Positions 25,357 to 33,608 of a DNA stretch of 64,000 bases are shown here, piece by piece (position 1 is the first letter of the stretch; each line of letters opens with the position of its first letter). The stretch spans positions 248,001-312,000 of the forward strand of contig NZ_JAOWKZ010000004.1 of assembly GCF_025751495.1 (NCBI RefSeq), in the 5' to 3' direction. The notes under the pieces were generated by a model that made no database searches, was not told where the DNA came from, and worked only from the letters and a program-made list of their open reading frames with translations. This stretch comes from Albidovulum litorale (GTDB lineage Bacteria > Pseudomonadota > Alphaproteobacteria > Rhodobacterales > Rhodobacteraceae). The position numbers were made by a program, and so were the translations under genes.

Positions 25357-25601
25357 TGGTCAAGGTCCTGCTCTGGGGTTCGCTCAGGCAGGCCACGGAC
25401 GGGCTGACCGAGGTCGAGGTCGAGGCGACGAATTTCAAGCAACTCCTCGACCGGCTGGGCGAGGCGTATCCCGGCTTGCAACCGCAGATTAAGCGCGGCG
25501 TGTCGATGTCGTTGAACGGTGTGATCTACCGCGAGGCGTGGTTTACGGAGATTCCGCCGGATAGCGAGGTTGTGCTGATGCCTTATATGACCGGCGGATA
25601 G
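25356..25601 (+). CDS. MoaD/ThiS-family ubiquitin-like sulfur carrier
   Basis: This 81-residue beta-grasp protein ends in the diagnostic Gly-Gly (M-T-G-G), which is normally adenylated and converted to thiocarboxylate. Its ATG overlaps the last base of the large-subunit stop codon, so it is coupled to the hydroxylase operon. Usual roles are molybdopterin synthase small subunit or thiamin sulfur carrier. A copy tied to a molybdenum hydroxylase suggests a dedicated cofactor role. There is no MoaE- or ThiG-like partner here. Confidence 0.78.
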   Translation: MVKVLLWGSLRQATDGLTEVEVEATNFKQLLDRLGEAYPGLQPQIKRGVSMSLNGVIYREAWFTEIPPDSEVVLMPYMTGG

Positions 25602-25802
25602 GGCGATTTTCCGGTGATTTTCGGCGTGGCAGTCGTTTTTATTCCGGATCTGTCGTAATTTCGTCAAAGCTCTTGCGCGATTTGACGCATTTCGTATGAA
25701 AGGCGTCGTTCTTGCCGAACGGGTTGAAAACCGCACGGTGTTCCGATTTAGTCAGGACAAGAGTCAAAAAGACTCACGAAAAGCAACACGGGGAGCCCGA
25801 AT

Positions 25803-26909
25803 TTGACCAATGCCAAAACCGGCGGCGACGCCGCATTCGTCGAATTTGAACACGTTCAAAAAAGCTATGACGGGGAAACGCTGGTCGTCAAAGACCTGAA
25901 CCTCTCGATCGCGAAGGGCGAGTTCCTGACGATGCTCGGGCCGTCCGGTTCGGGCAAGACCACCTGCCTGATGATGCTGGCGGGGTTCGAGACCGCGACG
26001 CATGGCGATATCCGGCTGGGTGGCAGGCCGATCAACAACATCCCGCCGCACAAGCGTGGTATCGGCATGGTGTTCCAGAACTATGCGCTTTTCCCGCACA
26101 TGACAGTGGCCGAAAACCTTTCCTTTCCGTTGGAAGTACGCGGCATGGGCAAGTCAGAGCGCGAGGCGAAGGTCAAGCGCGCGCTCGACATGGTGCAGAT
26201 GGGCCAATTCGGCGGCCGCCGTCCGGCGCAGATGTCGGGTGGCCAGCAGCAGCGTGTCGCCTTGGCGCGCGCGCTCGTCTTCGAGCCGGAACTGGTGTTG
26301 ATGGACGAACCCTTGGGCGCGCTCGACAAGCAGTTGCGCGAACACATGCAGTTCGAGATCACCCGCCTGGCGCATGACCTTGGCATCACGACGGTCTACG
26401 TCACCCACGACCAGACCGAGGCGCTGACGATGTCGGACAATGTCGCTGTTTTCGATGACGGCCGCATCCAGCAGCTTGCCCCGCCCGATGTGCTTTATGA
26501 AGAACCGGCCAACAGCTTCGTCGCCCAGTTCATCGGCGAAAACAACACGCTTCTCGGTGCTGTGAAAGAGATCAAGGGCGATATCGCCGTCGTAGAACTG
26601 GACGATGGCGAACTGATCGACTGCAAGCCGGTCAACGTCTCCAAGCCCGGTGAACGCACCCGCGTGTCGATCCGGCCCGAGCGGGTGGAGTTCAACAAGG
26701 CCCGGCTTCAGCCCGGCGCCCATACGCTCAAGGCCGAGGTGCTTGAATTCATCTATATGGGCGACATCTTCCGCACCCGCCTGCGCGTTGCTGGCAACGA
26801 CGAATTCATCGTCAAGACCCGCAACGCCCCCGATCAGGTTCGGCTTAAGCCGGGCGCGCAGATCGAGATCGGCTGGCTGCCGCAGGATTGCCGCGCGCTC
26901 GACGCCTGA
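25803..26909 (+). CDS. ABC importer ATP-binding protein, polyamine (PotA) type
   Basis: This 368-residue ATPase has Walker A L-G-P-S-G-S-G-K-T-T (about 58-67), signature M-S-G-G-Q-Q-Q-R-V-A-L, Walker B L-V-L-M-D-E-P-L-G-A-L-D, the switch His in V-Y-V-T-H-D, and a C-terminal TOBE domain (about 280-360). Length and TOBE domain place it with PotA/FbpC-type importers. The start appears to be TTG (25803), with GGGGA about eight bases upstream; no ATG is in frame before the Walker A region. It heads the operon ATPase, binding protein, permease, permease. Confidence 0.88.
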   Translation: MTNAKTGGDAAFVEFEHVQKSYDGETLVVKDLNLSIAKGEFLTMLGPSGSGKTTCLMMLAGFETATHGDIRLGGRPINNIPPHKRGIGMVFQNYALFPHMTVAENLSFPLEVRGMGKSEREAKVKRALDMVQMGQFGGRRPAQMSGGQQQRVALARALVFEPELVLMDEPLGALDKQLREHMQFEITRLAHDLGITTVYVTHDQTEALTMSDNVAVFDDGRIQQLAPPDVLYEEPANSFVAQFIGENNTLLGAVKEIKGDIAVVELDDGELIDCKPVNVSKPGERTRVSIRPERVEFNKARLQPGAHTLKAEVLEFIYMGDIFRTRLRVAGNDEFIVKTRNAPDQVRLKPGAQIEIGWLPQDCRALDA

Positions 26910-26924
26910 ACAAAACAAGCGAAT

Positions 26925-26958
26925 TTGGTCCGGATGCCTATCCCGGGGTGCGGACCAA
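26925..26958 (+). repeat. intergenic hairpin between the ATPase and binding-protein genes
   Basis: The arms TTGGTCCG (26925-26932) and CGGACCAA (26951-26958) are perfectly complementary around an 18-base loop that can itself pair CCC with GGG. It sits 35 bases before the binding-protein start. It probably marks mRNA processing or stability rather than termination, as no U-tract follows. Confidence 0.55.
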
Positions 26959-26992
26959 CAAGATCAAGACGGGAGCTTATAGGGAGTAAGCA

Positions 26993-28087
26993 ATGAAACT
27001 GACTACAACTCTTCTTGCGACATCCGCGTTGGTGGTGTCCGCCGGGGCTGCCTCGGCCATCGACCTGACGCTGGTGTCCTGGGGCGGCGCTTACCAGAAG
27101 TCGCAGCTCAAGGCCTATGCCGAGCCGTACATGGCCGCCAATCCGGACGTGAACATCATCTGGGACGAAAGCTCGGCCGAAGCCGTGGCGAAGCTCCGCG
27201 CGATGAACGAAGCGGGCAACCTGACCTGGGATCTGGTCGACGTTGACGCCGCTGACAGCTTCCGTCTTTGCGACGAAGGGCTGGCGATGGAATACGACCC
27301 GGACGAACTGCTCGCCCCGGCACCGGACGGCACTCCGGCCTCCGAAGATTTTGGCGCTCAGATCGTCAACGACTGCTATATCCCGCAGATCGTCTATTCC
27401 ACCACCTTCGGCTACCGCACCGATCTGGTCGGCGACACGCCGCCGTCGAGCATCTGCGACGTCTTTGACCTGGAAGCCTATCCCGGCAAGCGCTCGCTGG
27501 AAAAGCGCCCGATCAACAACATGGAATGGGCTCTCCTGTGTGACGGGGTCGCCAAGGAAGACATCTATGACGTCTTGGCGACCGACGAAGGCCAGCAGCA
27601 GGCGCTCGCCAAGCTCGACACGATCAAGGATCAGGTGATCTGGTGGTCGGCCGGCGCTGACACCCCGCAGCTTCTGGCAGACGGTGAAGTCGTGATGGGC
27701 TCGACCTATAACGGTCGGCACTTCTCCGCCATCGCCGAACAGAACCAGCCGATCGGCATGCTCTGGGATGCGCAGGTGTTCAGCTTTGACGGTTGGATCA
27801 TTCCGACCGGTCTGCCGGAGGACCGTCTGGCTGTTGTGAAGGACTTCCTGAAGTTCGCCACCGACACCCAGCGTCTCGCGGATCAGGCCAAGTACATCTC
27901 GTACGGCCCGGCACGTGCTTCTTCGGCTCCGCTCGTTGGTCAGCATGCCGAACTGGGCATCGACATGGCGCCGCATATGCCGACCGATCCGGCCAACGCG
28001 CAGAACGTGTTCTACTACAACTTCGAGTTCTGGGCTGACTATCGCGACGATATCGACGCGAAATTCCAGGCCTGGCTCGCTGGCTAA
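26993..28087 (+). CDS. periplasmic substrate-binding protein, polyamine (PotD) type
   Basis: This 364-residue protein has a classical signal peptide (residues 1-22, cleaved after A-S-A) and the PotD-like opening of the mature chain, L-T-L-V-S-W-G-G-A-Y-Q-K-S-Q. W-D-L-V-D-V-D near 80 is also typical. Four cysteines (for example L-C-D-E-G and N-D-C-Y) could form disulfides. The spermidine/putrescine-binding family also carries other cationic or N-methylated compounds, so the ligand is not settled. Hairpins on both sides of the gene (26925-26958, 28099-28122) may raise its mRNA level over the other subunits. Confidence 0.87.
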   Translation: MKLTTTLLATSALVVSAGAASAIDLTLVSWGGAYQKSQLKAYAEPYMAANPDVNIIWDESSAEAVAKLRAMNEAGNLTWDLVDVDAADSFRLCDEGLAMEYDPDELLAPAPDGTPASEDFGAQIVNDCYIPQIVYSTTFGYRTDLVGDTPPSSICDVFDLEAYPGKRSLEKRPINNMEWALLCDGVAKEDIYDVLATDEGQQQALAKLDTIKDQVIWWSAGADTPQLLADGEVVMGSTYNGRHFSAIAEQNQPIGMLWDAQVFSFDGWIIPTGLPEDRLAVVKDFLKFATDTQRLADQAKYISYGPARASSAPLVGQHAELGIDMAPHMPTDPANAQNVFYYNFEFWADYRDDIDAKFQAWLAG

Positions 28088-28098
28088 GACTGCCTTTC

Positions 28099-28122
28099 GG
28101 AAGGGGCCCCGGGGCCCCTTCC
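28099..28122 (+). repeat. strong hairpin between the binding-protein and permease genes
   Basis: These 24 bases are a perfect palindrome (arm GGAAGGGGCCCC) able to fold into a very stable stem 12 bases after the binding-protein stop. The permease genes follow on the same strand within 50 bases and no U-tract is present, so it more likely causes partial termination or blocks 3' decay. Confidence 0.7.
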
Positions 28123-28171
28123 ACCCATTCGTTTGTGACTTTGAAGACCAATAATCTCTGACGGGGGAGAC

Positions 28172-29809
28172 ATGAGCGACACTACCGATACCGGTCCGAT
28201 GCGGGCCGCCGACGGCACGCCGCTGAAGAAAAGCCTCGCCCGCGCACTCAGGCGGCAGAAGCTCAGGGCGCTTGCGCTGATCGCGCCTCTCCTGTTCTTT
28301 GTGCTGGTGACCTTCGTGGTGCCCATCGCCGACATGCTGTTCCGGTCGGTGGAAAACCAGATCGTCTCCGACACCCTCCCGCATACCGTGCGGCTGCTGT
28401 CCAGCTGGGATTCCTCAACCGGAGAAGCGCCGGATGAGCCGGTCTACGCCGCTCTCGCCGTCGATTTTCAGGCTGCGGCCGAGGAAAAGAACCACACCAA
28501 GCTCGGCACCCGTCTGAACTATGAAAATCCTGGACTTTCCTCGATGTTCCGCAAGACCGGACGCGGGGCCGACGATATCGGCAAGGCGTCGGCCAAAAGG
28601 CTGACCGAACTCGATCCGGCCTGGAAGGACGGCGCGACTTGGGCCGCGCTTCTGGGGTCCGATGACTGGCTGGCCAATATGGCGGAATGGTCGAAGGACG
28701 ATGGCCGCCAGCCGCGCTTCTCGGCCCGTGCCGAGGCTACTTCCGCGCTGCCTTTGACCTCCGATGTCTACACGGCGTTCGCACGGGTCGTACGGACGGA
28801 AGACAAGAAAAGCGCGGTCGAAACCAAACCTTGGCCCGTGCTCTACACCGCGCTGGAACAGGACCTTGCAACGGCTTCGCCCGAGGCTTTGGCGGCAGTG
28901 GGCGGTCCGTCTGCGGGTCTGTTGCAGGCTGCGGGCGCGGCGGTTCCCGGGTTTGAACCGATCTCCTACAAGCAAGCCTTCGTCGATATGGACAAGGGTT
29001 GGGGCGAGGTCGACAGCTGGCAAACCATCCAGTCCTATGCCGCGCGCTATACGCCGGGTTATTTCCTGAACGCCGTTGATCTTGAAAAAAGCCCCGACGG
29101 CATTCAGCAGCGCCCCGAACAGCAGCAGATCTACCTCATGCTCTTCTGGCGCACGATCTGGATGTCGATGCTGATCACCTTCTGCTGCTTGCTTCTGGGG
29201 TATCCGGTGGCGTGGATCCTGGCCAACCTGCGCGCCTCCACCGCGAACGTGTTGATGATCCTCGTGCTGCTGCCGTTCTGGACGTCGCTTCTGGTGCGGA
29301 CCTCGGCCTGGAAGGTGATGTTGCAGCAGCAGGGTGTGATCAACGACATCCTCGTCTGGCTTGGCCTTGTCGATGACGCCAGCCGATTGGTGCTGATCAA
29401 CAACCAGTTCGGCACGATCGTTGCGATGACGCATATCCTGCTGCCGTTCATGATCCTTCCGCTTTACTCGGTGATGAAGACGATCCCGCCATCCTATCTG
29501 CGCGCCGCAAAGTCGCTTGGTGCGACCAACTGGACGGCCTTCTGGAGGGTCTATTTCCCGCAATCGGTGCCGGGCATCGGTGCAGGCTCGATCCTGTGCT
29601 ACATCCTCGCCATCGGCTACTACATCACGCCGGAACTCGTCGGCGGTACGCAAGGCGTGTTCATCTCGAACCGGATCGCCTTCCACATCTCGTCCTCGCT
29701 GAACTGGGGTCTGGCGGCGGCTTTGGGCACGATCCTCTTGGGGGCGGTCCTGCTGCTCTACTACGTCTACGACAAGATCGTCGGCATCGATAACGTGAAG
29801 CTGGGGTAA
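28172..29809 (+). CDS. ABC importer permease, PotB type, with large periplasmic insert
   Basis: This 545-residue inner-membrane permease has helix 1 at about residues 33-56, then a non-membrane segment of about 260 residues, then five or more helices from about 325. The coupling motif is near E-S-type position as Y-L-R-A-A-K-S-L-G-A-T-N-W-T-A-F-W-R-V-Y (about 448-467), the EAA loop contacting the ATPase. PotB proteins are usually about 280 residues; the extra 260 all lie between helices 1 and 2, outside the membrane. The insert is Ala/Lys/Glu-rich with no known domain that I recognise. It is followed 5 bases later by the second permease gene. Confidence 0.85.
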   Translation: MSDTTDTGPMRAADGTPLKKSLARALRRQKLRALALIAPLLFFVLVTFVVPIADMLFRSVENQIVSDTLPHTVRLLSSWDSSTGEAPDEPVYAALAVDFQAAAEEKNHTKLGTRLNYENPGLSSMFRKTGRGADDIGKASAKRLTELDPAWKDGATWAALLGSDDWLANMAEWSKDDGRQPRFSARAEATSALPLTSDVYTAFARVVRTEDKKSAVETKPWPVLYTALEQDLATASPEALAAVGGPSAGLLQAAGAAVPGFEPISYKQAFVDMDKGWGEVDSWQTIQSYAARYTPGYFLNAVDLEKSPDGIQQRPEQQQIYLMLFWRTIWMSMLITFCCLLLGYPVAWILANLRASTANVLMILVLLPFWTSLLVRTSAWKVMLQQQGVINDILVWLGLVDDASRLVLINNQFGTIVAMTHILLPFMILPLYSVMKTIPPSYLRAAKSLGATNWTAFWRVYFPQSVPGIGAGSILCYILAIGYYITPELVGGTQGVFISNRIAFHISSSLNWGLAAALGTILLGAVLLLYYVYDKIVGIDNVKLG

Positions 29810-29814
29810 GAGAT

Positions 29815-31032
29815 ATGAGCATCGGTCATCCCGAAATTCCGAAGCCGAGCCTCACCGGCTTTACCGTTCCGCTTATGGCCGTTGCAGGGCTGTTGCTGGG
29901 ATATGTCGTCGGCACCGCAAAGGGGCAGCCCTTGCTGGGGCTGATCGCCGGGGCGGCGGTTGCGGCGGCCCTCGGGTTTGTCCTGGCCAGTTTCGTGCCG
30001 GACCGCCGTGTCGGCCGGCTTGGTACGGCGGTGGTGGCGGCAATCGCGGGCTTTGTCATGGCTGGCGTCTCCGGCGCGGTGGTGGGCGTGATCATCGGCC
30101 TGATCGTAAGCTGGTTCGCCTATTGGCTTTCCACCGGCGATTACCGCAGCACCGTTCCGGTCTATGCGACCGCGGGCGATGTGCTGTGGCACAATACGTT
30201 CAAGCTGATCTGCGGGCTGATCTTCTTCTTCCTGATCGCTCCGATCGTTGTGGTCTTGCCGCTGAGTTTCAACGCTCAGGACTTCTTTACCTTCACGCCC
30301 GAGATGCTGGCCTTCGACCCCGAAGGCTATTCGCTGAAGCATTACCGAGATTTCTTTAACAATCCCGACTGGACCCGGCCGCTGAAGAACTCGTTCATCA
30401 TCGCGCCCTTGGCCACGATCATCTCGGTGTCGCTGGGCACACTGGCCGCGATCGGTCTTTCGCAGAGCCATGTACCCGGTCGCCGGGCGATCATGGCGAT
30501 CCTGATCTCGCCGATGATCGTGCCGCTGATCATCTCGGCGACCGGCATGTTCTTCTTCTATTCGAAGCTCGGCAACTGGATGGAAGGCAATCTTGGCCTG
30601 AGCCAGGACTTCATCGGCTATGTGAAGGTGGTCCTTGCCCATGCGGTACTCGGAATTCCCTTTGTTATCATCACGGTAACAGCAACGCTCGTGGGCTTTG
30701 ACCGGTCGCTGACCCGGGCTGCGGCGAATATGGGGGCGGGGCCTGTGCGGACCTTCTTCAAGGTGCAGATGCCGCTCATTCTGCCGGGCGTCATCTCGGG
30801 TGGCCTCTTTGCCTTCATCACCTCGTTTGACGAGGTCGTGGTGGTGCTTTTCGTCGGTTCGGCGAGCCAGAAGACGCTGCCTTGGCAGATGTTTACCGGT
30901 CTGCGCGAGCAGATTTCGCCAACGATCCTTGCGGTCGCCACGGTGCTTGTCACCTTCTCGATCATCCTTCTGACCACGGTCGAACTGCTGCGCCGCCGGT
31001 CGGAACGGCTGCGGGGCATGAGCCCGACCTGA
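29815..31032 (+). CDS. ABC importer permease, PotC type, with extra N-terminal membrane domain
   Basis: This 405-residue permease is about 140 residues longer than normal PotC. The extra N-terminal part (about 1-125) holds four short hydrophobic segments rich in Gly/Ala/Val (about 15-35, 40-60, 70-88, 90-105). The regular permease core starts near residue 130 (C-G-L-I-F-F-F-L-I-A-P-I-V-V-V-L-P). The EAA loop R-A-A-A-N-M-G-A-G-P-V-R-T-F-F-K-V-Q (about 301-318) contacts the ATPase. It is the last gene of the importer operon, followed by a terminator-like hairpin. Confidence 0.86.
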   Translation: MSIGHPEIPKPSLTGFTVPLMAVAGLLLGYVVGTAKGQPLLGLIAGAAVAAALGFVLASFVPDRRVGRLGTAVVAAIAGFVMAGVSGAVVGVIIGLIVSWFAYWLSTGDYRSTVPVYATAGDVLWHNTFKLICGLIFFFLIAPIVVVLPLSFNAQDFFTFTPEMLAFDPEGYSLKHYRDFFNNPDWTRPLKNSFIIAPLATIISVSLGTLAAIGLSQSHVPGRRAIMAILISPMIVPLIISATGMFFFYSKLGNWMEGNLGLSQDFIGYVKVVLAHAVLGIPFVIITVTATLVGFDRSLTRAAANMGAGPVRTFFKVQMPLILPGVISGGLFAFITSFDEVVVVLFVGSASQKTLPWQMFTGLREQISPTILAVATVLVTFSIILLTTVELLRRRSERLRGMSPT

Positions 31033-31094
31033 GACCGTCCGATCCCGGTCGGCAGGGCGTCGGCCTTCGGTCTGCAAAACGTATGGCAAGAGCG

Positions 31095-31117
31095 CACGCC
31101 GGGTTAATCCCGGCGTG
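31095..31117 (+). terminator. hairpin after the importer operon
   Basis: CACGCCGGG (31095-31103) and CCCGGCGTG (31109-31117) form a perfect 9-bp stem with loop TTAAT, 62 bases after the last permease stop. It is followed by a T-containing but not T-rich stretch (TATCGCTTT). It is the probable operon terminator. A further inverted repeat, CGCAAAG-TCCG-CTTTGCG, lies at 31160-31177. Confidence 0.6.
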
Positions 31118-31266
31118 TATCGCTTTGGGCCGCGTGCGCTGGATGGAGATTACGTCCTGCGCAAAGTCCGCTTTGCGGACGAAGTGGGTATTTGCTGCAT
31201 TTTCATCAAAGGCTGCTTTGGGGCGGATCTGCTGTTTGCCAATTTCTCAGCAACGTCTTCCGTCTC

Positions 31267-31677
31267 TCAGGATTCTCTCGTCCAGACCAGCGTTCCGACG
31301 ACAGGGTTTTCTAGGCCGGGCATCTTAGCCGGGGCAGATTCGATGTTCATGGTGTCGCCATCCAGACGGTAGCGCCGCCGCTGCTCGCCACCAACCCAAG
31401 GCTCGAACCAGGCCATTTCTACGCTGGTCACGAATTCTTGGCCCTCGATTCTGTATTGTCCGGAATATGCAACCATGGCGTCGAAAGCGGCGGCTTTGTC
31501 TTCGACGGTCGTAGGAGCCTTTCGGCCAGACGGCGTCAGTAGGGCGATCATTCGCCCCGATGGTTGGATCACAATGCATCCAATCGGCTCACGCCCGAAC
31601 GGCATATGCTTTTCACCGGTAACAGTATCGGTGAGGTAGAAAGAGTTAAGTGTCCAGGTCCCAATTGGAGACGGCAT
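31267..31677 (-). CDS. lipocalin-like domain protein
   Basis: This 136-residue protein opens with P-I-G-T-W-T-L-N-S-F, the usual start of the bacterial lipocalin-like (Lipocalin_5) family. It keeps G-R-M-I-A-L-L-T and a run of alternating beta strands ending R-R-R-Y-R-L-D-G-D. It has no signal peptide with the chosen start. ATG 31677, with AGGA nine bases upstream, is preferred to in-frame starts at 31755 and 31707. It probably binds a small hydrophobic ligand in the cytoplasm; the role is unknown. It stands alone between two larger units and looks less GC-rich than its neighbours. Confidence 0.72.
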   Translation of the reverse strand: MPSPIGTWTLNSFYLTDTVTGEKHMPFGREPIGCIVIQPSGRMIALLTPSGRKAPTTVEDKAAAFDAMVAYSGQYRIEGQEFVTSVEMAWFEPWVGGEQRRRYRLDGDTMNIESAPAKMPGLENPVVGTLVWTRES

Positions 31678-31856
31678 CTGCGACGATCCTGTGACTGAGT
31701 AGTACATCACTAAACGCAACTCGCAATTCGTTCCAATCGTTTGTTGCCACGCCACAGCCTAGCACCGTTCTTAACGCGCCCAGAGCCGTCGTTAGCTGCT
31801 AAGGGGCGAAAAAGAAAAATTTAAACTTCTGCTCCCGGCTCAGATCCGACATCGCG

Positions 31857-32801
31857 TTAGCCGAGCAGGCTGAGCCAGACCGAGACGGTCACGACCGAAA
31901 GCGCGGTGGCGAAAAGGACGGCCGTCGCCGCCACCCGTTTGCCGACGCCGTACATATTGGCGAAGACATAGGCGTTGACCCCGGGCGCCATCGCGGCCGT
32001 GACAACGGCCGAGCGGAACGGAGCCTGCGGAAGGTCGAGCGTTTGCCCCAGCGTCCAGGTGATCGTCGGGTGCAGGATCAGACCCACGGCGCAGACGTAG
32101 AGGACGGTCAGCAGGTCCCCCTCGGGCCGGTAACGCACCAGTACCCCGCCGAGCCCGAACAAGGCGGCGGGCAGGGCGGCTCGGATCATCAGGTCGATGG
32201 CTTCGGTCAGCACGCCCGGCAGGGTGGTGCCCGTCAGGTTGACCGCGAAGCCGAGCGCAATGCCGATCACCAGCGCGTTCTTCACCATTGCGGTGATCAC
32301 AGCGCGGACGGTCGTGAAGACGCCCGCGCCGCCATGTCGTGCGATCTCCATCGCGGTGATGCCGAGCGCGTAACAGAAGGGCGAATGCAGGGCGATGATC
32401 GCGTAGTTCGCAGCCAGCGCATCGGAGCCATAGGCGCGTTCGGTGATGGGCAGGCCGAGCAGCAAAGAATTGGAGAAGAGGCAGCAGAAACCGATGGCCA
32501 CTGCATCGGTCCACGGACGGCCAAATAGAAACCTCGCGCCCAGAAGGCCAACGAAAAAGCCCGTCGTGGCGCCGGTGTAGAACGACACGAGCAAGGGCCA
32601 CTGGAAGGTCTGGTCGAGATCGAGTGTCGAGATGGCGCGGAACAGAAGGCAGGGGATCGCGAAGTTCTGGGTGAACTTCATCAACCCGTCGACACCCTGA
32701 TCACTGAAGGCCCGAAACCTGACCGCGAGATACCCGAACCCGATGACCAGAAAGACCGGCAGCGTGACTTCCAGAAGCGTCTGGATCGGCAGGCCGGGCA
32801 A
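31857..32801 (-). CDS. AEC-family (auxin efflux carrier-like) transporter
   Basis: This 314-residue integral membrane protein has about ten hydrophobic helices in two halves and the N-terminal V-F-L-V-I-G-F-G-Y and F-A-I-P-C-L-L-F-R typical of the bacterial AEC/MleP group. These are secondary carriers for malonate, malate or other organic acids; the substrate here is unknown. Its ATG lies 5 bases after the stop of the MBL-fold gene, so it may be the last gene of the long housekeeping operon that starts at 38468. Confidence 0.82.
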   Translation of the reverse strand: MPGLPIQTLLEVTLPVFLVIGFGYLAVRFRAFSDQGVDGLMKFTQNFAIPCLLFRAISTLDLDQTFQWPLLVSFYTGATTGFFVGLLGARFLFGRPWTDAVAIGFCCLFSNSLLLGLPITERAYGSDALAANYAIIALHSPFCYALGITAMEIARHGGAGVFTTVRAVITAMVKNALVIGIALGFAVNLTGTTLPGVLTEAIDLMIRAALPAALFGLGGVLVRYRPEGDLLTVLYVCAVGLILHPTITWTLGQTLDLPQAPFRSAVVTAAMAPGVNAYVFANMYGVGKRVAATAVLFATALSVVTVSVWLSLLG

Positions 32802-32806
32802 CAGGG

Positions 32807-33607
32807 CTAAACCTCGTATTCCAGCACCATCCCGTCGTAGGCGGCGCTGATATGGTCAGGGGTCTCGGCCTCGACCGTCCCGTGGTCGAGGTCGATATGC
32901 ATATTGGTCAGAACGCCGCGATTCGGCCGGGCGCGCGCCAGCCATTCCAGCGTCAGGGCCAGATGGGCATGGGTCGGGTGCGGCTTGCGCCGGAGCGCGT
33001 CGACGATGAAGCAGTCAAGCCCGGTCAGGTGGCTTTGCCAGACCGGCTCAGGGATCGCCAGCACGTCGGGCAGGTAGACAAGCCCGCCGATGCGGAAGCC
33101 GAGCGCGTCGATATCGCCGTGATCGACCTCGAACGGGTCGAAGCTGATCCGCCCGCCCGGCCCGTCGATATGGACCGGGCCCCTGATCGTGTGCAGATCG
33201 CAGATCGGCGGATAGGAGGAGCCTTCGGGCTGCACGAACGCGTAGGCGAAGCGCGACATCAGCGCTTCCTGCGTCGGCGCATCGGCCCAGACCGGAACCT
33301 TGCGGCGGTTGAGGAAGACCAACTGGCGCAGGTCGTCGAGCCCATTCACATGGTCAGCATGGGAATGGGTGTAGAGGACCGCATCGAGATGGTCGATTTC
33401 CACCTTCAGAAGCTGTTCGCGCATGTCGGGCGACGTGTCGATCAGAACGCGGGTGATGCCCTCATCGCCGATCCGCTCGACCAGCATCGAACAGCGGCTG
33501 CGGCGGTTCTTCGGGTTTTCCGGGTCGCAATCGCCCCAGAGCCCGCCGATGCGCGGCACGCCGCCCGACGACCCGCAGCCAAGGATGGTGAAGCGCATAA
33601 GCGCCAT
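32807..33607 (-). CDS. MBL-fold metallohydrolase (PhnP/RNase Z-like)
   Basis: This 266-residue protein carries the metallo-beta-lactamase motif T-H-S-H-A-D-H-V-N-G (about 84-93) and downstream metal ligands in V-D-H-G-D and D-A-L-R, ending N-M-H-I-D-L-D-H. The opening F-T-I-L-G-C-G-S-S-G-G-V-P-R is typical of the PhnP-like phosphodiesterase group that commonly follows tatD in alphaproteobacteria. Its ATG (33607) is one base after the tatD stop (TGACATG). The substrate is probably a cyclic or nucleotide phosphodiester; the precise role is unknown. No phn genes are present. Confidence 0.85.
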   Translation of the reverse strand: MALMRFTILGCGSSGGVPRIGGLWGDCDPENPKNRRSRCSMLVERIGDEGITRVLIDTSPDMREQLLKVEIDHLDAVLYTHSHADHVNGLDDLRQLVFLNRRKVPVWADAPTQEALMSRFAYAFVQPEGSSYPPICDLHTIRGPVHIDGPGGRISFDPFEVDHGDIDALGFRIGGLVYLPDVLAIPEPVWQSHLTGLDCFIVDALRRKPHPTHAHLALTLEWLARARPNRGVLTNMHIDLDHGTVEAETPDHISAAYDGMVLEYEV

Positions 33608-33608
33608 G

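Noticed and set aside
31160-31177. CGCAAAG-TCCG-CTTTGCG inverted repeat as an operator
   Set aside because: It lies beyond the importer terminator, between the 3' ends of two genes, so an operator is unlikely; mentioned only with the terminator.
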